NCBI RefSeq assembly: GCF_013466785.1
Contig: NZ_CP059163.1
Location: forward strand, 3,472,001 to 3,536,000
Direction of reading: 5' to 3'
Source: Nocardioides marinisabuli
GTDB taxonomy: Bacteria; Actinomycetota; Actinomycetes; Propionibacteriales; Nocardioidaceae
DNA length: 64,000 nt
A model generated the notes under the pieces. The model worked only from the letters and a program-made list of their open reading frames with translations, was not told the DNA's origin and searched no databases. The translations under genes and the position numbers were made by a program. Below, piece after piece: positions 10,053-17,945 of the stretch (position 1 is its first letter; the number at the start of each line of letters is the position of its first letter).

Positions 10053-10486
10053 GGGTGCTCGTGCTCAACGGTCCCAACCTGGGCCGGCTCGGCCGCCGCC
10101 AGCCCGAGATCTACGGCACCACGACGTACGCCGAGCTCGCGGAGCGCTGCGTGGCCTGGGGCGCCGAGCGCGGCCTCGAGGTCGAGGTGCGCCAGACCAA
10201 CCACGAGGGGGTGCTGGTCGACTGGCTCAACACCGCCGCCGACGAGGAGACCCCCGTGGTGCTCAACGCCGCGGCCTGGACCCACTACTCCTACGCCGTG
10301 CACGACGCCTGCGCCCAGCTGGTGGCGCCGCTGGTGGAGGTGCACCTCTCCGACCCGCGCACGCGGCCCGAGGAGTTCCGCCACCACTCGGTGGTCACCC
10401 CGCACGCCGTCGAGGTCGTCGCCGGGCACGGTGTCGAGGGCTACCGGATGGCCCTCGACGTGCTCGCGACCCGCCCCGGCCCGTAG
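10049..10486 (+). CDS. aroQ: 3-dehydroquinate dehydratase, type II
   Basis: A 145-residue type II dehydroquinase, which dehydrates 3-dehydroquinate and normally forms dodecamers. VLNGPNLGRLG and the catalytic tyrosine in RQPEIYG open the protein. QTNHEG, NAAAWTHYS (usually NPGAYTHTS), EVHLSDP with its conserved histidine, and EEFRHHS complete the active site. The Pro-to-Ala change in the NPGA motif is a mild deviation. GTG 10049 overlaps the aroB stop. The pepQ-type peptidase often found between aroQ and efp in actinobacteria is absent. The TAG stop forms part of TAGACT, a possible efp -10 box. Confidence 0.95.
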   Translation: MRVLVLNGPNLGRLGRRQPEIYGTTTYAELAERCVAWGAERGLEVEVRQTNHEGVLVDWLNTAADEETPVVLNAAAWTHYSYAVHDACAQLVAPLVEVHLSDPRTRPEEFRHHSVVTPHAVEVVAGHGVEGYRMALDVLATRPGP

Positions 10487-10489
10487 ACT
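10484..10489 (+). promoter_or_regulatory. efp: Candidate -10 box for efp-nusB (TAGACT)
   Basis: TAGACT fits the TANNNT -10 consensus and shares its first three bases with the aroQ stop codon. The efp ATG is 47 nt downstream, so the transcript would carry a short leader of about 40 nt. No convincing -35 is visible. Confidence 0.35.
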
Positions 10490-10536
10490 GCCACGCTGTT
10501 GATCCGACCCCTCGACGACAAGGCTGACGTACGCGC

Positions 10537-11100
10537 ATGGCATCGACCAACGACCTGAAGAACGGCATGGTTCTCTCCATCGACAACGGGCTGTGGTCCG
10601 TCGTGGAGTTCCAGCACGTCAAGCCGGGCAAGGGCCCCGCCTTCGTGCGGACCAAGCTGAAGAACGTCGAGTCCAACAAGACCGTCGACAAGACCTTCAA
10701 CGCCGGCACCAAGGTCGAGACCGCCACGGTCGACCGCCGCACCATGCAGTACCTCTACAACGACGGCACGTCGTACGTCTTCATGGACATCAGCACCTAC
10801 GACCAGCTCGAGATCGCGCCGGAGATCGTCGGCGACGCCGCCAACTTCCTGCTCGAGAACAACGAGGCCATCGTGGCCACCAACGAGGGCCGGGTGCTCT
10901 TCATCGAGCTGCCGCCCTCGGTCGAGCTCGAGATCACCTTCACCGAGCCCGGCCTCGCCGGCGACTCGGCGACGGGTCGCACCAAGCCCGCGACCCTCGA
11001 GACCGGGCACGAGATCCAGGTCCCGCTCTTCATCAACCAGAACGAGAAGGTCAAGGTCGACACCCGCGACTCCTCGTACCTGGGCCGCGTCAAGTCGTGA
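10537..11100 (+). CDS. efp: Elongation factor P
   Basis: A 187-residue, three-domain translation factor that rescues ribosomes stalled on polyproline stretches. The N-terminal loop that reaches the peptidyl transferase centre reads KPGKGPAF, with the tip lysine at about residue 34. The PGKGP loop is the actinobacterial form, for which an unmodified lysine has been described; no EF-P modification gene is in the window. The C-terminal signature ([12 protein letters not shown] and the GRV end) is intact. It is followed after 7 bases by nusB. The same pair is adjacent in many actinobacteria. Confidence 0.98.
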   Translation: MASTNDLKNGMVLSIDNGLWSVVEFQHVKPGKGPAFVRTKLKNVESNKTVDKTFNAGTKVETATVDRRTMQYLYNDGTSYVFMDISTYDQLEIAPEIVGDAANFLLENNEAIVATNEGRVLFIELPPSVELEITFTEPGLAGDSATGRTKPATLETGHEIQVPLFINQNEKVKVDTRDSSYLGRVKS

Positions 11101-11107
11101 CCGCCTG

Positions 11108-11521
11108 ATGTCGGCACGGACCAAGGCGCGCAAGCGCGCCCTCGACGTCCTGTTCTCCAGCGAGCTGCGCGACGAGACCCCGCTCGAGGCCCTCGAGCGG
11201 GTGCTCGCCGACGGCGAGCGCCCCACCACCGAGTACACCGTCACGCTGGTGCGCGGGGTGGCCGAGCACCAGGCCCAGATCGACGAGCTGCTCTCGTCGT
11301 ACTCGCAGGACTGGACGCTGTCGCGGATGCCCGCGGTGGACCGCAACGTGCTGCGCCTGGGAGTCTTCGAGCTGCTGCACGTCGACGACGTGCCCGACGC
11401 CGTCGCGGTCTCCGAGGCGATGGCCCTGGTGCGCGAGCTGTCGACCGACGAGTCGCCGCAGTTCGTCAACGGGGTCCTGGGCACCATCCAGCGCAACAAG
11501 CCGAGCATCCTCGGCGCCTGA
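11108..11521 (+). CDS. nusB: Transcription antitermination factor NusB
   Basis: A 137-residue all-helical RNA-binding protein that binds boxA with NusE and promotes antitermination of rRNA operons. The start SARTKARKRALDVLFSSEL holds the basic boxA-contact helix. MPAVDRNVLRLGVFELL and the late SPQFVNGVLGTIQR helix are family hallmarks. It lies 7 bases after efp. In Streptomyces bldD usually follows nusB before the pyr operon; here it is absent and an 8-kb accessory stretch intervenes. Confidence 0.97.
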   Translation: MSARTKARKRALDVLFSSELRDETPLEALERVLADGERPTTEYTVTLVRGVAEHQAQIDELLSSYSQDWTLSRMPAVDRNVLRLGVFELLHVDDVPDAVAVSEAMALVRELSTDESPQFVNGVLGTIQRNKPSILGA

Positions 11522-11583
11522 GCCCGGCCCCCGGCCCAGGGGGGTGACCCGGCACCACCGGGGGTGGGGTCCATGCTGGTCGC

Positions 11584-12978
11584 ATGAGCGAGCAGCAGAG
11601 CACGGACGTTGACCTCGTCGTCGTCGGGCTCGGGCCCGGCGCCGAGTCGCTGGCCACCGGGGCCGCCGCGGCCGGCCTGCGGGTCGTCGCGGTCGACAAG
11701 CACCTGGTGGGCGGCGAGTGCCCCTACTACGGCTGCGTGCCGTCGAAGATGATGCTGCGCGCCGCCGACAGCCTGGCCGAGGCCCGCCGCGTCTCGCAGC
11801 TCTCGGGCGAGGCGCAGGTCGTGCCGTCCTGGGCGCCGGTGGCCCGGCGCATCTCCGAGGAGGCCACCAGCGGCTGGGACGACCAGATCGCGGTGCAGCG
11901 CCTCGAGGACGCCGGCGTCACCTTCCACCACGGCGTCGGGCGCCTCGACGGCCCCGGTCGCGTGGTCGTCACCCTGCCCGACGGCGCCACCCGCGCCTAC
12001 GAGGCGGCCCGCGGGGTCGTGCTCAACCCCGGCACCCGCCCCGCCGAGCTGCCGATCGAGGGTCTCGCCGGCACGCCGTACTGGACCAACCGCGAGGCGG
12101 TGCAGGCCACCGAGCTGCCCGGCTCGCTGATCGTCGTCGGCGGCGGCCCGATCGGCGCCGAGATGGCCCAGGTCTTCCAGCGCTTCGGGGTGCGCGTCAC
12201 CCTGCTCGAGGCCGGCCCACGCATCCTGGGCCCCGACGAGCCCGAGGCCGCGCAGGTCCTCGAGGAGGTCTTCGTCGAGGAGGGCATGCGCGTGATGACC
12301 GGGGTGGAGATCACCTCGGTGAGCCACGCCGACGGCGGCTTCGAGATCACGCTCGGCTCCGGCGACACGCTGCGCGCCGACAAGCTGCTGCTCGCAGCGG
12401 GCCGCACCCCCAACCTCGACGACATCGGCCTCGAGACCGTCGGTCTCGACCCGCAGGCCCGCACCGTCGAGGTCGACGAGCACCTGCGCGCCGGCGAGCG
12501 GCTCTGGGTGATCGGCGACGTCACCGGCAAGGGCGCCTTCACCCACGTGGCGATGTACCAGTCGGCGATCGCGCTGCGCGACATCACCGGCCAGGACGGG
12601 CCGCCCGCGCAGTACCACGCGGTGCCGCACACCACCTTCACCGATCCCGAGGTCGGCGGGGTCGGCCTGACCGAGGAGCAGGCGCGCGAGGCCGGGCTGC
12701 GGGTGCGCGTCGGCACCGCCCCGATGGAGTCGTCCTCCCGCGGCTGGCTGCACGGCCCCGGCGGCCGGGGGCTGGTCAAGGTCGTCGAGGACGCCGACCG
12801 CGGCGTCCTGGTCGGCGCCACCGCGATGGGACCCTCCGGCGGCGAGGTGCTCGGCTTCCTGGCCGTCGCCGTGCACGCCGAGGTGCCCGTCGAGACCCTG
12901 CAGCAGATGATCTACGCCTACCCGACCTTCCACCGCACCATCGAGACCGCCCTCGGCGCTCTGGAGGAGACCCGATGA
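11584..12978 (+). CDS. Class I pyridine nucleotide-disulfide oxidoreductase, paralogue 1
   Basis: A 464-residue FAD/NAD(P) flavoprotein of the lipoamide dehydrogenase, mercuric reductase and glutathione reductase superfamily. The FAD loop GLGPGAES is near the N-terminus. The redox disulfide is in GGECPYYGCVPSK, a CX4C spacing. A second nucleotide loop is GGGPIGAEMAQVF, and GDVTGKG is the second FAD motif. The C-terminus has YPTFHRTIE, keeping the His/Glu catalytic pair of the dimer interface. It lacks mercuric reductase's extra N-terminal domain and C-terminal cysteine pair, so the substrate is unknown. It overlaps the DUF1206 gene by ATGA, and a second paralogue follows. Confidence 0.9.
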   Translation: MSEQQSTDVDLVVVGLGPGAESLATGAAAAGLRVVAVDKHLVGGECPYYGCVPSKMMLRAADSLAEARRVSQLSGEAQVVPSWAPVARRISEEATSGWDDQIAVQRLEDAGVTFHHGVGRLDGPGRVVVTLPDGATRAYEAARGVVLNPGTRPAELPIEGLAGTPYWTNREAVQATELPGSLIVVGGGPIGAEMAQVFQRFGVRVTLLEAGPRILGPDEPEAAQVLEEVFVEEGMRVMTGVEITSVSHADGGFEITLGSGDTLRADKLLLAAGRTPNLDDIGLETVGLDPQARTVEVDEHLRAGERLWVIGDVTGKGAFTHVAMYQSAIALRDITGQDGPPAQYHAVPHTTFTDPEVGGVGLTEEQAREAGLRVRVGTAPMESSSRGWLHGPGGRGLVKVVEDADRGVLVGATAMGPSGGEVLGFLAVAVHAEVPVETLQQMIYAYPTFHRTIETALGALEETR

Positions 12979-13790
12979 ACCGCTCCGCGTCCGACCTCGG
13001 CCACCAGGCCGAGGACCACCGCTGGGTCGACCACGCGGCGCGAGCCGGCATGGTCGCCTACGGCGTCGTCAACCTGCTCATCGCCTGGCTGGCCCTCCAG
13101 CTGGCCTTCGGCGACCGCGAGGGCAGCACCTCCAGCAGCGGCGCGATGTCGCAGCTGGCCCAGCAGCCCTTCGGCAAGGTCCTGGTCTGGCTGGTGGCGG
13201 TCGGGATGCTGCTGCTGGTCGGCTGGCGCGCCATCGAGGCCGCCTTCGGCCACGACGACGAGGACGGCGCCAAGCGCACCGCCAAGCGGGTCTTCTCGGG
13301 CGGCAAGGCCCTCATCTACCTGGCCATCGCGATCTCCGCGATCCGGGTGGCCACCGGGTCCAGCGGCGGCGGGGGCGGCGGCACCGACTCCACGACCAAG
13401 AAGCTGATGGACCTGCCGGCCGGCCAGACCCTGGTCTTCCTCGTCGGCGCCGGCATCGTCGGCTACGGCATCTTCCAGATCTACCACGCCTGGAGCGGCA
13501 ACTTCCGCGACAACCTGACCGCCGAGGGCGAGCGCGGCGGCTCCGGCACGGCGTACGTCGCCTTCGGCACCGCCGGCTACACCGCCAAGGGCATCGCCAT
13601 CGGCATCGTCGGCTCGCTGTTCCTGTACGCCGCGTGGACGCACTCGGCGAAGAAGTCCGGCGGCCTCGACGTGGCCCTGCAGAAGGTGCTCCAGCAGCCC
13701 TTCGGCCCGTTCCTGCTCGGCGTCCTGGCCCTGGGCATCGGCGCCTACGGGCTGTTCTGCTTCGCGCGAGCCCGGCACCTGTCGCGGTGA
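12975..13790 (+). CDS. DUF1206 membrane protein
   Basis: A 271-residue membrane protein with about six hydrophobic helices arranged as three repeats of a two-helix unit, at roughly residues 22-95, 110-180 and 205-268. Each unit starts with a G..AYG or GYTAKG-type helix. The first and third reach a QQPFG motif and the second has LPAGQ. This triple repeat is the DUF1206 architecture, whose function is not established. A Gly/Ser-rich loop lies near residue 125. It is translationally coupled on both sides (ATGA and GTGA overlaps) to two paralogous flavoprotein reductases, which suggests it partners them in an electron-transfer or envelope redox process; that is inference from context. Confidence 0.88.
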   Translation: MNRSASDLGHQAEDHRWVDHAARAGMVAYGVVNLLIAWLALQLAFGDREGSTSSSGAMSQLAQQPFGKVLVWLVAVGMLLLVGWRAIEAAFGHDDEDGAKRTAKRVFSGGKALIYLAIAISAIRVATGSSGGGGGGTDSTTKKLMDLPAGQTLVFLVGAGIVGYGIFQIYHAWSGNFRDNLTAEGERGGSGTAYVAFGTAGYTAKGIAIGIVGSLFLYAAWTHSAKKSGGLDVALQKVLQQPFGPFLLGVLALGIGAYGLFCFARARHLSR

Positions 13791-15160
13791 GCAGCACCCA
13801 CCGCGTCGTCGACGTCGTCGTCCTCGGCGTCGGCTCCGGGGGCGAGCACGTCGCCCGCAAGCTGGCCGCGGCCGGGCTGCGGGTCGCGGCCGTCGACTCC
13901 CGGCTGGTCGGCGGCGAGTGCCCGTTCTACGGCTGCACGCCCTCCAAGCTGCTCATCCGCGCGGCCGACGCCCTGGCCGAGGCGCGGCGCGCCGACGACC
14001 TCGGCGGCCGGGTCGAGGTGCGCGCCTCCCTCGGGCCCGCCGCACAGCGGATCCGCGAGGCCACCCACGACTGGCACGACGACGACCACGCCGGCACCCT
14101 GGAGGAGGCCGGGGTGCGCGTCGTGCGCGGCCACGGCCGCCTGGCCGGCCCCGGGGTCGTCGAGGTCGACACCCCCGGCGGGCTGAGCCGGCTCACCGCC
14201 ACCCGCGGCGTGGTGCTGAACACCGGCACCGAGCCGACCGTGCCCGACGTCGAGGGCCTCGCCGGGACGCCGTACTGGACCAACCGCGAGGTGCTGACCG
14301 TCTCGGAGGCGCCGGCCTCGCTGGCGCTGGTCGGCGGCGGTCCGATCGGCGTCGAGATCGCCCAGGCGCTGCACCGCTTCGGCACCGAGGTCACGATCGT
14401 CGAGGCCGGCCCGCGGCTGCTGGGCTCGGAGGAGCCCGAGGCCGGCGACCTGCTGGCCCAGGTGCTGCGCGAGGAGGGCGTCGACGTGCGCACCGGCGCC
14501 GACCTGACCCGGGTCGAGCACGACGGCGAGCGCTTCCACCTGCACGTCGACGGCGAGCAGGTCGTCGTCGAGAGGCTCCTGGTGGCGGCCGGCCGCGCCG
14601 AGAACCTGGGCGACGTGGGGCTCGACACGGTGGGCCTGGACCCCGCCGCCGACCACGTCGAGGTCGACGAGCGGATGCGCGCCGGCGAGCGGCTGTGGGC
14701 GGTCGGCGACATCACCGGCAAGGGCCCGTGGACCCACGTCTCGCTCTACCAGGGCGAGCTGGTCGTGCGCGACGTGCTGGGCGACGACGAGGGGCCGTGG
14801 GCCGACTACCGCGCGGTGAGCCGGGTGACCTTCACCGACCCCGAGGTCGGCGCGGTCGGGCTGACCGAGGCCCAGGCGCGCGAGCAGGGCATCGACGTGG
14901 TCGTCGGCACCGCCGACCTCGCGCGCGGGCCCCGCGGGTGGATCCACCAGGCGCAGGGGCTCGTCAAGGTCGTCGCCGACCGCGAGCGCGGGGTCGTGGT
15001 CGGCGCGACCACGATGGCGCCGTACGGCGGGGAGGTGCTGGGGCTGCTGAGCACCGCGGTGCACGCGCAGGTGCCGGTCGCGGTGCTGCGCACGATGCAC
15101 TTCGCCTACCCGACCTTCCACCGCACCATCGAGGTGGCGCTCAAGGAGACCGGTCTGTAG
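13787..15160 (+). CDS. Class I pyridine nucleotide-disulfide oxidoreductase, paralogue 2
   Basis: A 457-residue flavoprotein clearly paralogous to the one ending at 12978. The FAD loop is GVGSGGEHVA and the redox pair lies in GGECPFYGCTPSK (CX4C). The NAD(P) loop is GGGPIGVEIAQAL, GDITGKG is the FAD motif, and YPTFHRTIE the dimer-interface His/Glu motif. The two proteins share motif-level identity along their whole length and probably arose by duplication. The first loop differs (GVGSGG against GLGPGA) and the tail is shorter. The start is GTG 13787, overlapping the DUF1206 stop. The TAG stop here is not followed by a -10-like sequence. Confidence 0.9.
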   Translation: MSSTHRVVDVVVLGVGSGGEHVARKLAAAGLRVAAVDSRLVGGECPFYGCTPSKLLIRAADALAEARRADDLGGRVEVRASLGPAAQRIREATHDWHDDDHAGTLEEAGVRVVRGHGRLAGPGVVEVDTPGGLSRLTATRGVVLNTGTEPTVPDVEGLAGTPYWTNREVLTVSEAPASLALVGGGPIGVEIAQALHRFGTEVTIVEAGPRLLGSEEPEAGDLLAQVLREEGVDVRTGADLTRVEHDGERFHLHVDGEQVVVERLLVAAGRAENLGDVGLDTVGLDPAADHVEVDERMRAGERLWAVGDITGKGPWTHVSLYQGELVVRDVLGDDEGPWADYRAVSRVTFTDPEVGAVGLTEAQAREQGIDVVVGTADLARGPRGWIHQAQGLVKVVADRERGVVVGATTMAPYGGEVLGLLSTAVHAQVPVAVLRTMHFAYPTFHRTIEVALKETGL

Positions 15161-15182
15161 CTGGTGTGACCGGGGCACCATC

Positions 15183-15221
15183 GGGGAAGGAACCCCTCAG
15201 CACCCCCATGGCTGAGGAGGA
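15183..15221 (+). promoter_or_regulatory. Leader with alternative hairpins over the ribosome-binding site
   Basis: CCTCAGC (15195-15201) can pair with GCTGAGG (15211-15217), whose 3' arm overlaps the Shine-Dalgarno region GAGGAGGAAG ahead of the ATG at 15225. An upstream GGGG (15183-15186) can instead pair with CCCC (15193-15196), using bases needed by the first stem. The two pairings exclude each other, so the leader could switch exposure of the ribosome-binding site. This is seen by eye only. Confidence 0.35.
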
Positions 15222-15224
15222 AGC

Positions 15225-16391
15225 ATGACCCAGGGGCACTTCCAGGGCCGTTCGGACACGAGCGACCGGCTCTACACCCGCGAGGAGCTCGACCGGTTCG
15301 CCGCCGGGGTCGGCGACCCGCTGACCGACCCCCTGGGACCGCCGCCCAGCTGGACGCCTGAGGAGGTGTCGGAGGCGACCCGGGAGGTACCGGTCGTGGC
15401 GCCCGCGGCGCCCCCGGCGCCCGCGGCACCCGCGGCACCCGCCCGCGCGGAGGAGCCGCGCCGCTTCATGACCGCGACCGACTTCCTCGACCGGCGCGCC
15501 GAGGAGACCGGCCAGGGCCCCGCGACGTGGGGCTGGCGCGGCGTGCTCAACCGGATGGGCGCCCGGCTGCCGATGGGCCCGGCCGAGCAGACCCACGAGC
15601 AGCAGCGCTCGGTGATCCAGCGCGACTTCGACGGCCCGCGCACCATCGCCTTCATCAACCCCAAGGGCGGCGCCGCCAAGACCACGGGGGTGCTGGCGGC
15701 CGGCTACACCTTCGGCACCGTGCGCGGCGGCGGCGTGGTCGCCTGGGACAACAACGAGACCCGCGGCACCCTGGGCATCCGGGGCACCCGCAGCACCCAC
15801 CGCAACACCACCCGCGAGCTGCTGGAGGACCTGGGCCGCTTCAGCGACGTCTACCAGTCGCGCATCGGCGACCTGGGGGCGTTCGTGCGCTCGCAGGGCG
15901 ACGCGCACTTCGACGTGCTGGCCTCCGACGAGCGCCCCGACGTCACCGGCATGATCCACGCCGACGACTTCGCGGCCGTGCACGCGCTGCTCGAGCGCTT
16001 CTACCGCATCATCCTGGTCGACACCGGCAACAACATGCGCGCCGAGAACTGGCTGGCCAGCGCCGAGCAGGCCGACCTGCTGGTGGTCACCAGCACGGTG
16101 CGCGAGGACACCGGCTACTCGGGGCTGTGGATGCTCGACGCGCTGCAGGACGCCGGGCACACCGACCTCAAGCACAAGTGCGTCACGGTGCTCTCCGACC
16201 CCTCGCCGAAGGTCGACGACAAGCTCGCGGCCGACCTGGTCGACGTCTACGAGCAGCGCACCCGCGCGGTCTACCGGGTGCCCTACGACCCGGCCCTGGT
16301 CGCCGGGTCGGTGGTCCCGTACGCCGAGCTCTCGGCCGCCACGCGCCGCTCCTGGCTGGCGGCGTGCGCCGGGATGGCCGAGTCGCTCTGA
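15225..16391 (+). CDS. ParA/MinD-like P-loop ATPase with Pro/Ala-rich N-terminus
   Basis: A 388-residue protein. Residues 1-90 are low-complexity and proline/alanine-rich. A linker near 75-130 follows, then a deviant Walker A motif, NPKGGAAKTTG (about 143-153), typical of ParA/MinD ATPases. AWDNNETRGTLGIRG corresponds to the switch I region and ILVDTGNNM to the Walker B strand, where the usual D-x-P is D-T-G. A proline-rich N-terminus joined to a ParA-type ATPase resembles mycobacterial EspI-like and other cell-positioning proteins, but no ESX or chromosome partition partner is adjacent. It has a strong ribosome-binding site (GAGGAGGAAG). Function: probable membrane- or polymer-associated positioning ATPase; the specific role is unknown. 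Confidence 0.8.
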   Translation: MTQGHFQGRSDTSDRLYTREELDRFAAGVGDPLTDPLGPPPSWTPEEVSEATREVPVVAPAAPPAPAAPAAPARAEEPRRFMTATDFLDRRAEETGQGPATWGWRGVLNRMGARLPMGPAEQTHEQQRSVIQRDFDGPRTIAFINPKGGAAKTTGVLAAGYTFGTVRGGGVVAWDNNETRGTLGIRGTRSTHRNTTRELLEDLGRFSDVYQSRIGDLGAFVRSQGDAHFDVLASDERPDVTGMIHADDFAAVHALLERFYRIILVDTGNNMRAENWLASAEQADLLVVTSTVREDTGYSGLWMLDALQDAGHTDLKHKCVTVLSDPSPKVDDKLAADLVDVYEQRTRAVYRVPYDPALVAGSVVPYAELSAATRRSWLAACAGMAESL

Positions 16392-16444
16392 GCGAGCCGT
16401 CGCGGGCCGGGAACAACGGCACGCACCGCGGTGCTGGGCCTGGC

Positions 16445-17461
16445 ATGCGAGCAGTCGTCTACAGCCAGACCGGTCCCTCCTCCGTGCTCTCCGTCGAGGA
16501 GCGCCCGCTGCCCGAGCCCGGGCCGGGCGAGGTGCGGGTGCGCGTCGTGCGCGCCGGGGTCAACCCGACGGACTGGAAGTTCCGCGCCACCGCCATGAAC
16601 GGCCCCTGGGACGAGGTGGTCCCGGGCCAGGACGCCGCCGGCGTCGTCGACGCCGTCGGTGAGGGCGTCGAGGGCTTCGACGTCGGCGACCGGGTCTGGA
16701 CGATCCTGGCCCAGTGGGCCCGCCCCGGCGGCACCGCCGCGGAGCACACCGTGCTGCCCACGGCCTGCGTGGTCCCGCTGCCCGACGAGGCGTCGTACGA
16801 CCTGGGTGCCTCGCTGGGCGTGCCCGCCGTGACGGCGCACCGCGCGCTGACCGCCGGCGAGGGCGCCTCGCGCCTGGCCCCCGGCACCCTCGCGGGCAGC
16901 ACCGTGCTGGTCGCCGGCGGTGCCGGCGCGGTCGGCAACGCCGCGATCCAGCTGGCCGTGTGGGCCGGGGCCACCGTGGTCACCACCATCAGCAGCGACG
17001 AGAAGGCCGACCTGGCGCGCGCCGCGGGCGCCCACCACGTCGTGAACTACCGCACCGACGACGCCGCCGCCCGCATCAAGGAGATCGCCCCGCAGGGCGT
17101 CGACCTGGTCGTCGAGGTGGCGCTGGCCGAGAACCTCGCGCTCGACGTCGAGGTGCTGCGCAACCGCGGCACCGTGGCCTACTACGCCGACAACGGCGGC
17201 GCCGAGGCGACCCTGCCGGTGCGGGCGAGCTTCGCCAAGAACCTGCGCCTGCAGGGCCTGCTGCTCTACACCCTGGGCGAGGACCTGCTGGCCGCCGCCG
17301 CCGAGGACGTCAGCGCCGCCGTGGCGGCCGGGGCCCTGCGCGTCGGCGCCGAGGTCGGGGTGCCGCTGCACCACTACCCGCTTGAGGAGACCGCCGCCGC
17401 CCACGACGCCGTCGAGGCCGGCGCGGTCGGCAAGGTGCTCATCGACGTCGCGACCGACTGA
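16445..17461 (+). CDS. NADPH:quinone reductase-like zinc-independent MDR protein
   Basis: A 338-residue medium-chain dehydrogenase/reductase of the quinone oxidoreductase (zeta-crystallin) group. The GroES-like part starts MRAVVYSQTGPSSVL and contains GVNPTDWKFR and VPGQDAAGVVDAVGEGV. The Rossmann part has the AGGAGAVGNAAIQLA loop. Catalytic zinc ligands of alcohol dehydrogenases are missing, as expected for this branch. It would reduce quinones or enones with NADPH in the cytoplasm. ATG 16445 was chosen at the family start. It converges on the PPOX gene, sharing the inverted repeat at 17453-17488. Confidence 0.9.
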   Translation: MRAVVYSQTGPSSVLSVEERPLPEPGPGEVRVRVVRAGVNPTDWKFRATAMNGPWDEVVPGQDAAGVVDAVGEGVEGFDVGDRVWTILAQWARPGGTAAEHTVLPTACVVPLPDEASYDLGASLGVPAVTAHRALTAGEGASRLAPGTLAGSTVLVAGGAGAVGNAAIQLAVWAGATVVTTISSDEKADLARAAGAHHVVNYRTDDAAARIKEIAPQGVDLVVEVALAENLALDVEVLRNRGTVAYYADNGGAEATLPVRASFAKNLRLQGLLLYTLGEDLLAAAAEDVSAAVAAGALRVGAEVGVPLHHYPLEETAAAHDAVEAGAVGKVLIDVATD

Positions 17462-17488
17462 GCCGACGACTGAGCAGGCTCAGTCGGT
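17453..17488. terminator. Bidirectional hairpin between convergent genes
   Basis: ACCGACTGAGCC (17453-17464) and GGCTCAGTCGGT (17477-17488) form a perfect 12-bp stem with a 12-nt loop. The stem overlaps the 3' ends of both convergent reading frames, including both stop codons. There is no T-run, as is common for high-GC actinobacterial terminators. Confidence 0.65.
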
Positions 17489-17902
17489 CTTCGCCGCGCC
17501 CCAGCCGTGCCAGCGGTCGATGCGCATCCACGCGCTGGTGCGCGGCGACTCGCGGTCGGGGTAGTCGCGCCCGCCGTAGTGCTGCGAGAGCCGGTCGATG
17601 TCGACCAGTCCCTCGTCGGGCTGGATCTCGACGACCTCGCCGATCAGCGTCACGTGGGTGTACCAGCTGTCCGCGTCGAGCACCGAGAGGCTCAGGCGGG
17701 GGTCGCGGCGCAGGTGCCCCAGGCGCACCCGGGTGTCGTCCATGTTGACCAGCACCGTGCCGGCGCGCGGGCCCTCGGTCTCCAGCAGGTACCAGGTGGG
17801 CACCGTGACGGGCGTGCCGTCCTTGCGCAGCGTCGCCACGACGCTCGGGTTGGGTCGACGCAGCAGGTCGACGACGTCGTCGGGAAGGGGAGCAGTGGAC
17901 AT
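17480..17902 (-). CDS. PPOX-class split-barrel flavoprotein (F420/FMN type)
   Basis: A 140-residue member of the pyridoxamine-phosphate-oxidase-like split beta-barrel fold. The family pattern is seen as VVATLRKDGTPVTVPTWYLLE, followed by VNMDDTRVRLGHLRRDPRLSLSVLD and a C-terminal basic WMRIDRWHGWG stretch. In actinobacteria such proteins (Mycobacterium Rv1155 type) often use F420 or FMN, and the true substrate is unknown. The start ATG at 17902 is preceded on the minus strand by TAGGCT and a 6-nt gap. The histidine kinase gene begins 44 bp away on the opposite strand, so the two promoters are divergent. Confidence 0.85.
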   Translation of the reverse strand: MSTAPLPDDVVDLLRRPNPSVVATLRKDGTPVTVPTWYLLETEGPRAGTVLVNMDDTRVRLGHLRRDPRLSLSVLDADSWYTHVTLIGEVVEIQPDEGLVDIDRLSQHYGGRDYPDRESPRTSAWMRIDRWHGWGAAKTD

Positions 17903-17908
17903 GTTTCC

Positions 17909-17914
17909 AGCCTA
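17909..17914 (-). promoter_or_regulatory. Candidate -10 box of a leaderless promoter (TAGGCT)
   Basis: On the minus strand TAGGCT ends 6 nt before the ATG at 17902, with no Shine-Dalgarno sequence between. The position implies a leaderless transcript for the PPOX gene. Confidence 0.45.
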
Positions 17915-17932
17915 GGCGAGCCCCGACCCGCG

Positions 17933-17938
17933 TAGGCT
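17933..17938 (+). promoter_or_regulatory. Candidate -10 box of a leaderless promoter (TAGGCT)
   Basis: TAGGCT ends 7 nt before the GTG at 17946 of the histidine kinase and no ribosome-binding site is visible. It diverges from the PPOX -10 box 19 bases away, so the two genes may share a regulatory region. Confidence 0.45.
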
Positions 17939-17945
17939 CCGGCTC

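Noticed and set aside
11584-15160. Mercury-resistance operon
   Set aside because: The two reductases have CX4C redox sites but no mercury-binding N-terminal domain, no C-terminal cysteine pair and no merR/merT/merP nearby.
15225-16391. Chromosome-partition ParA
   Set aside because: There is no ParB or parS-like site beside it, the Pro/Ala-rich start is atypical and the Walker B region differs.
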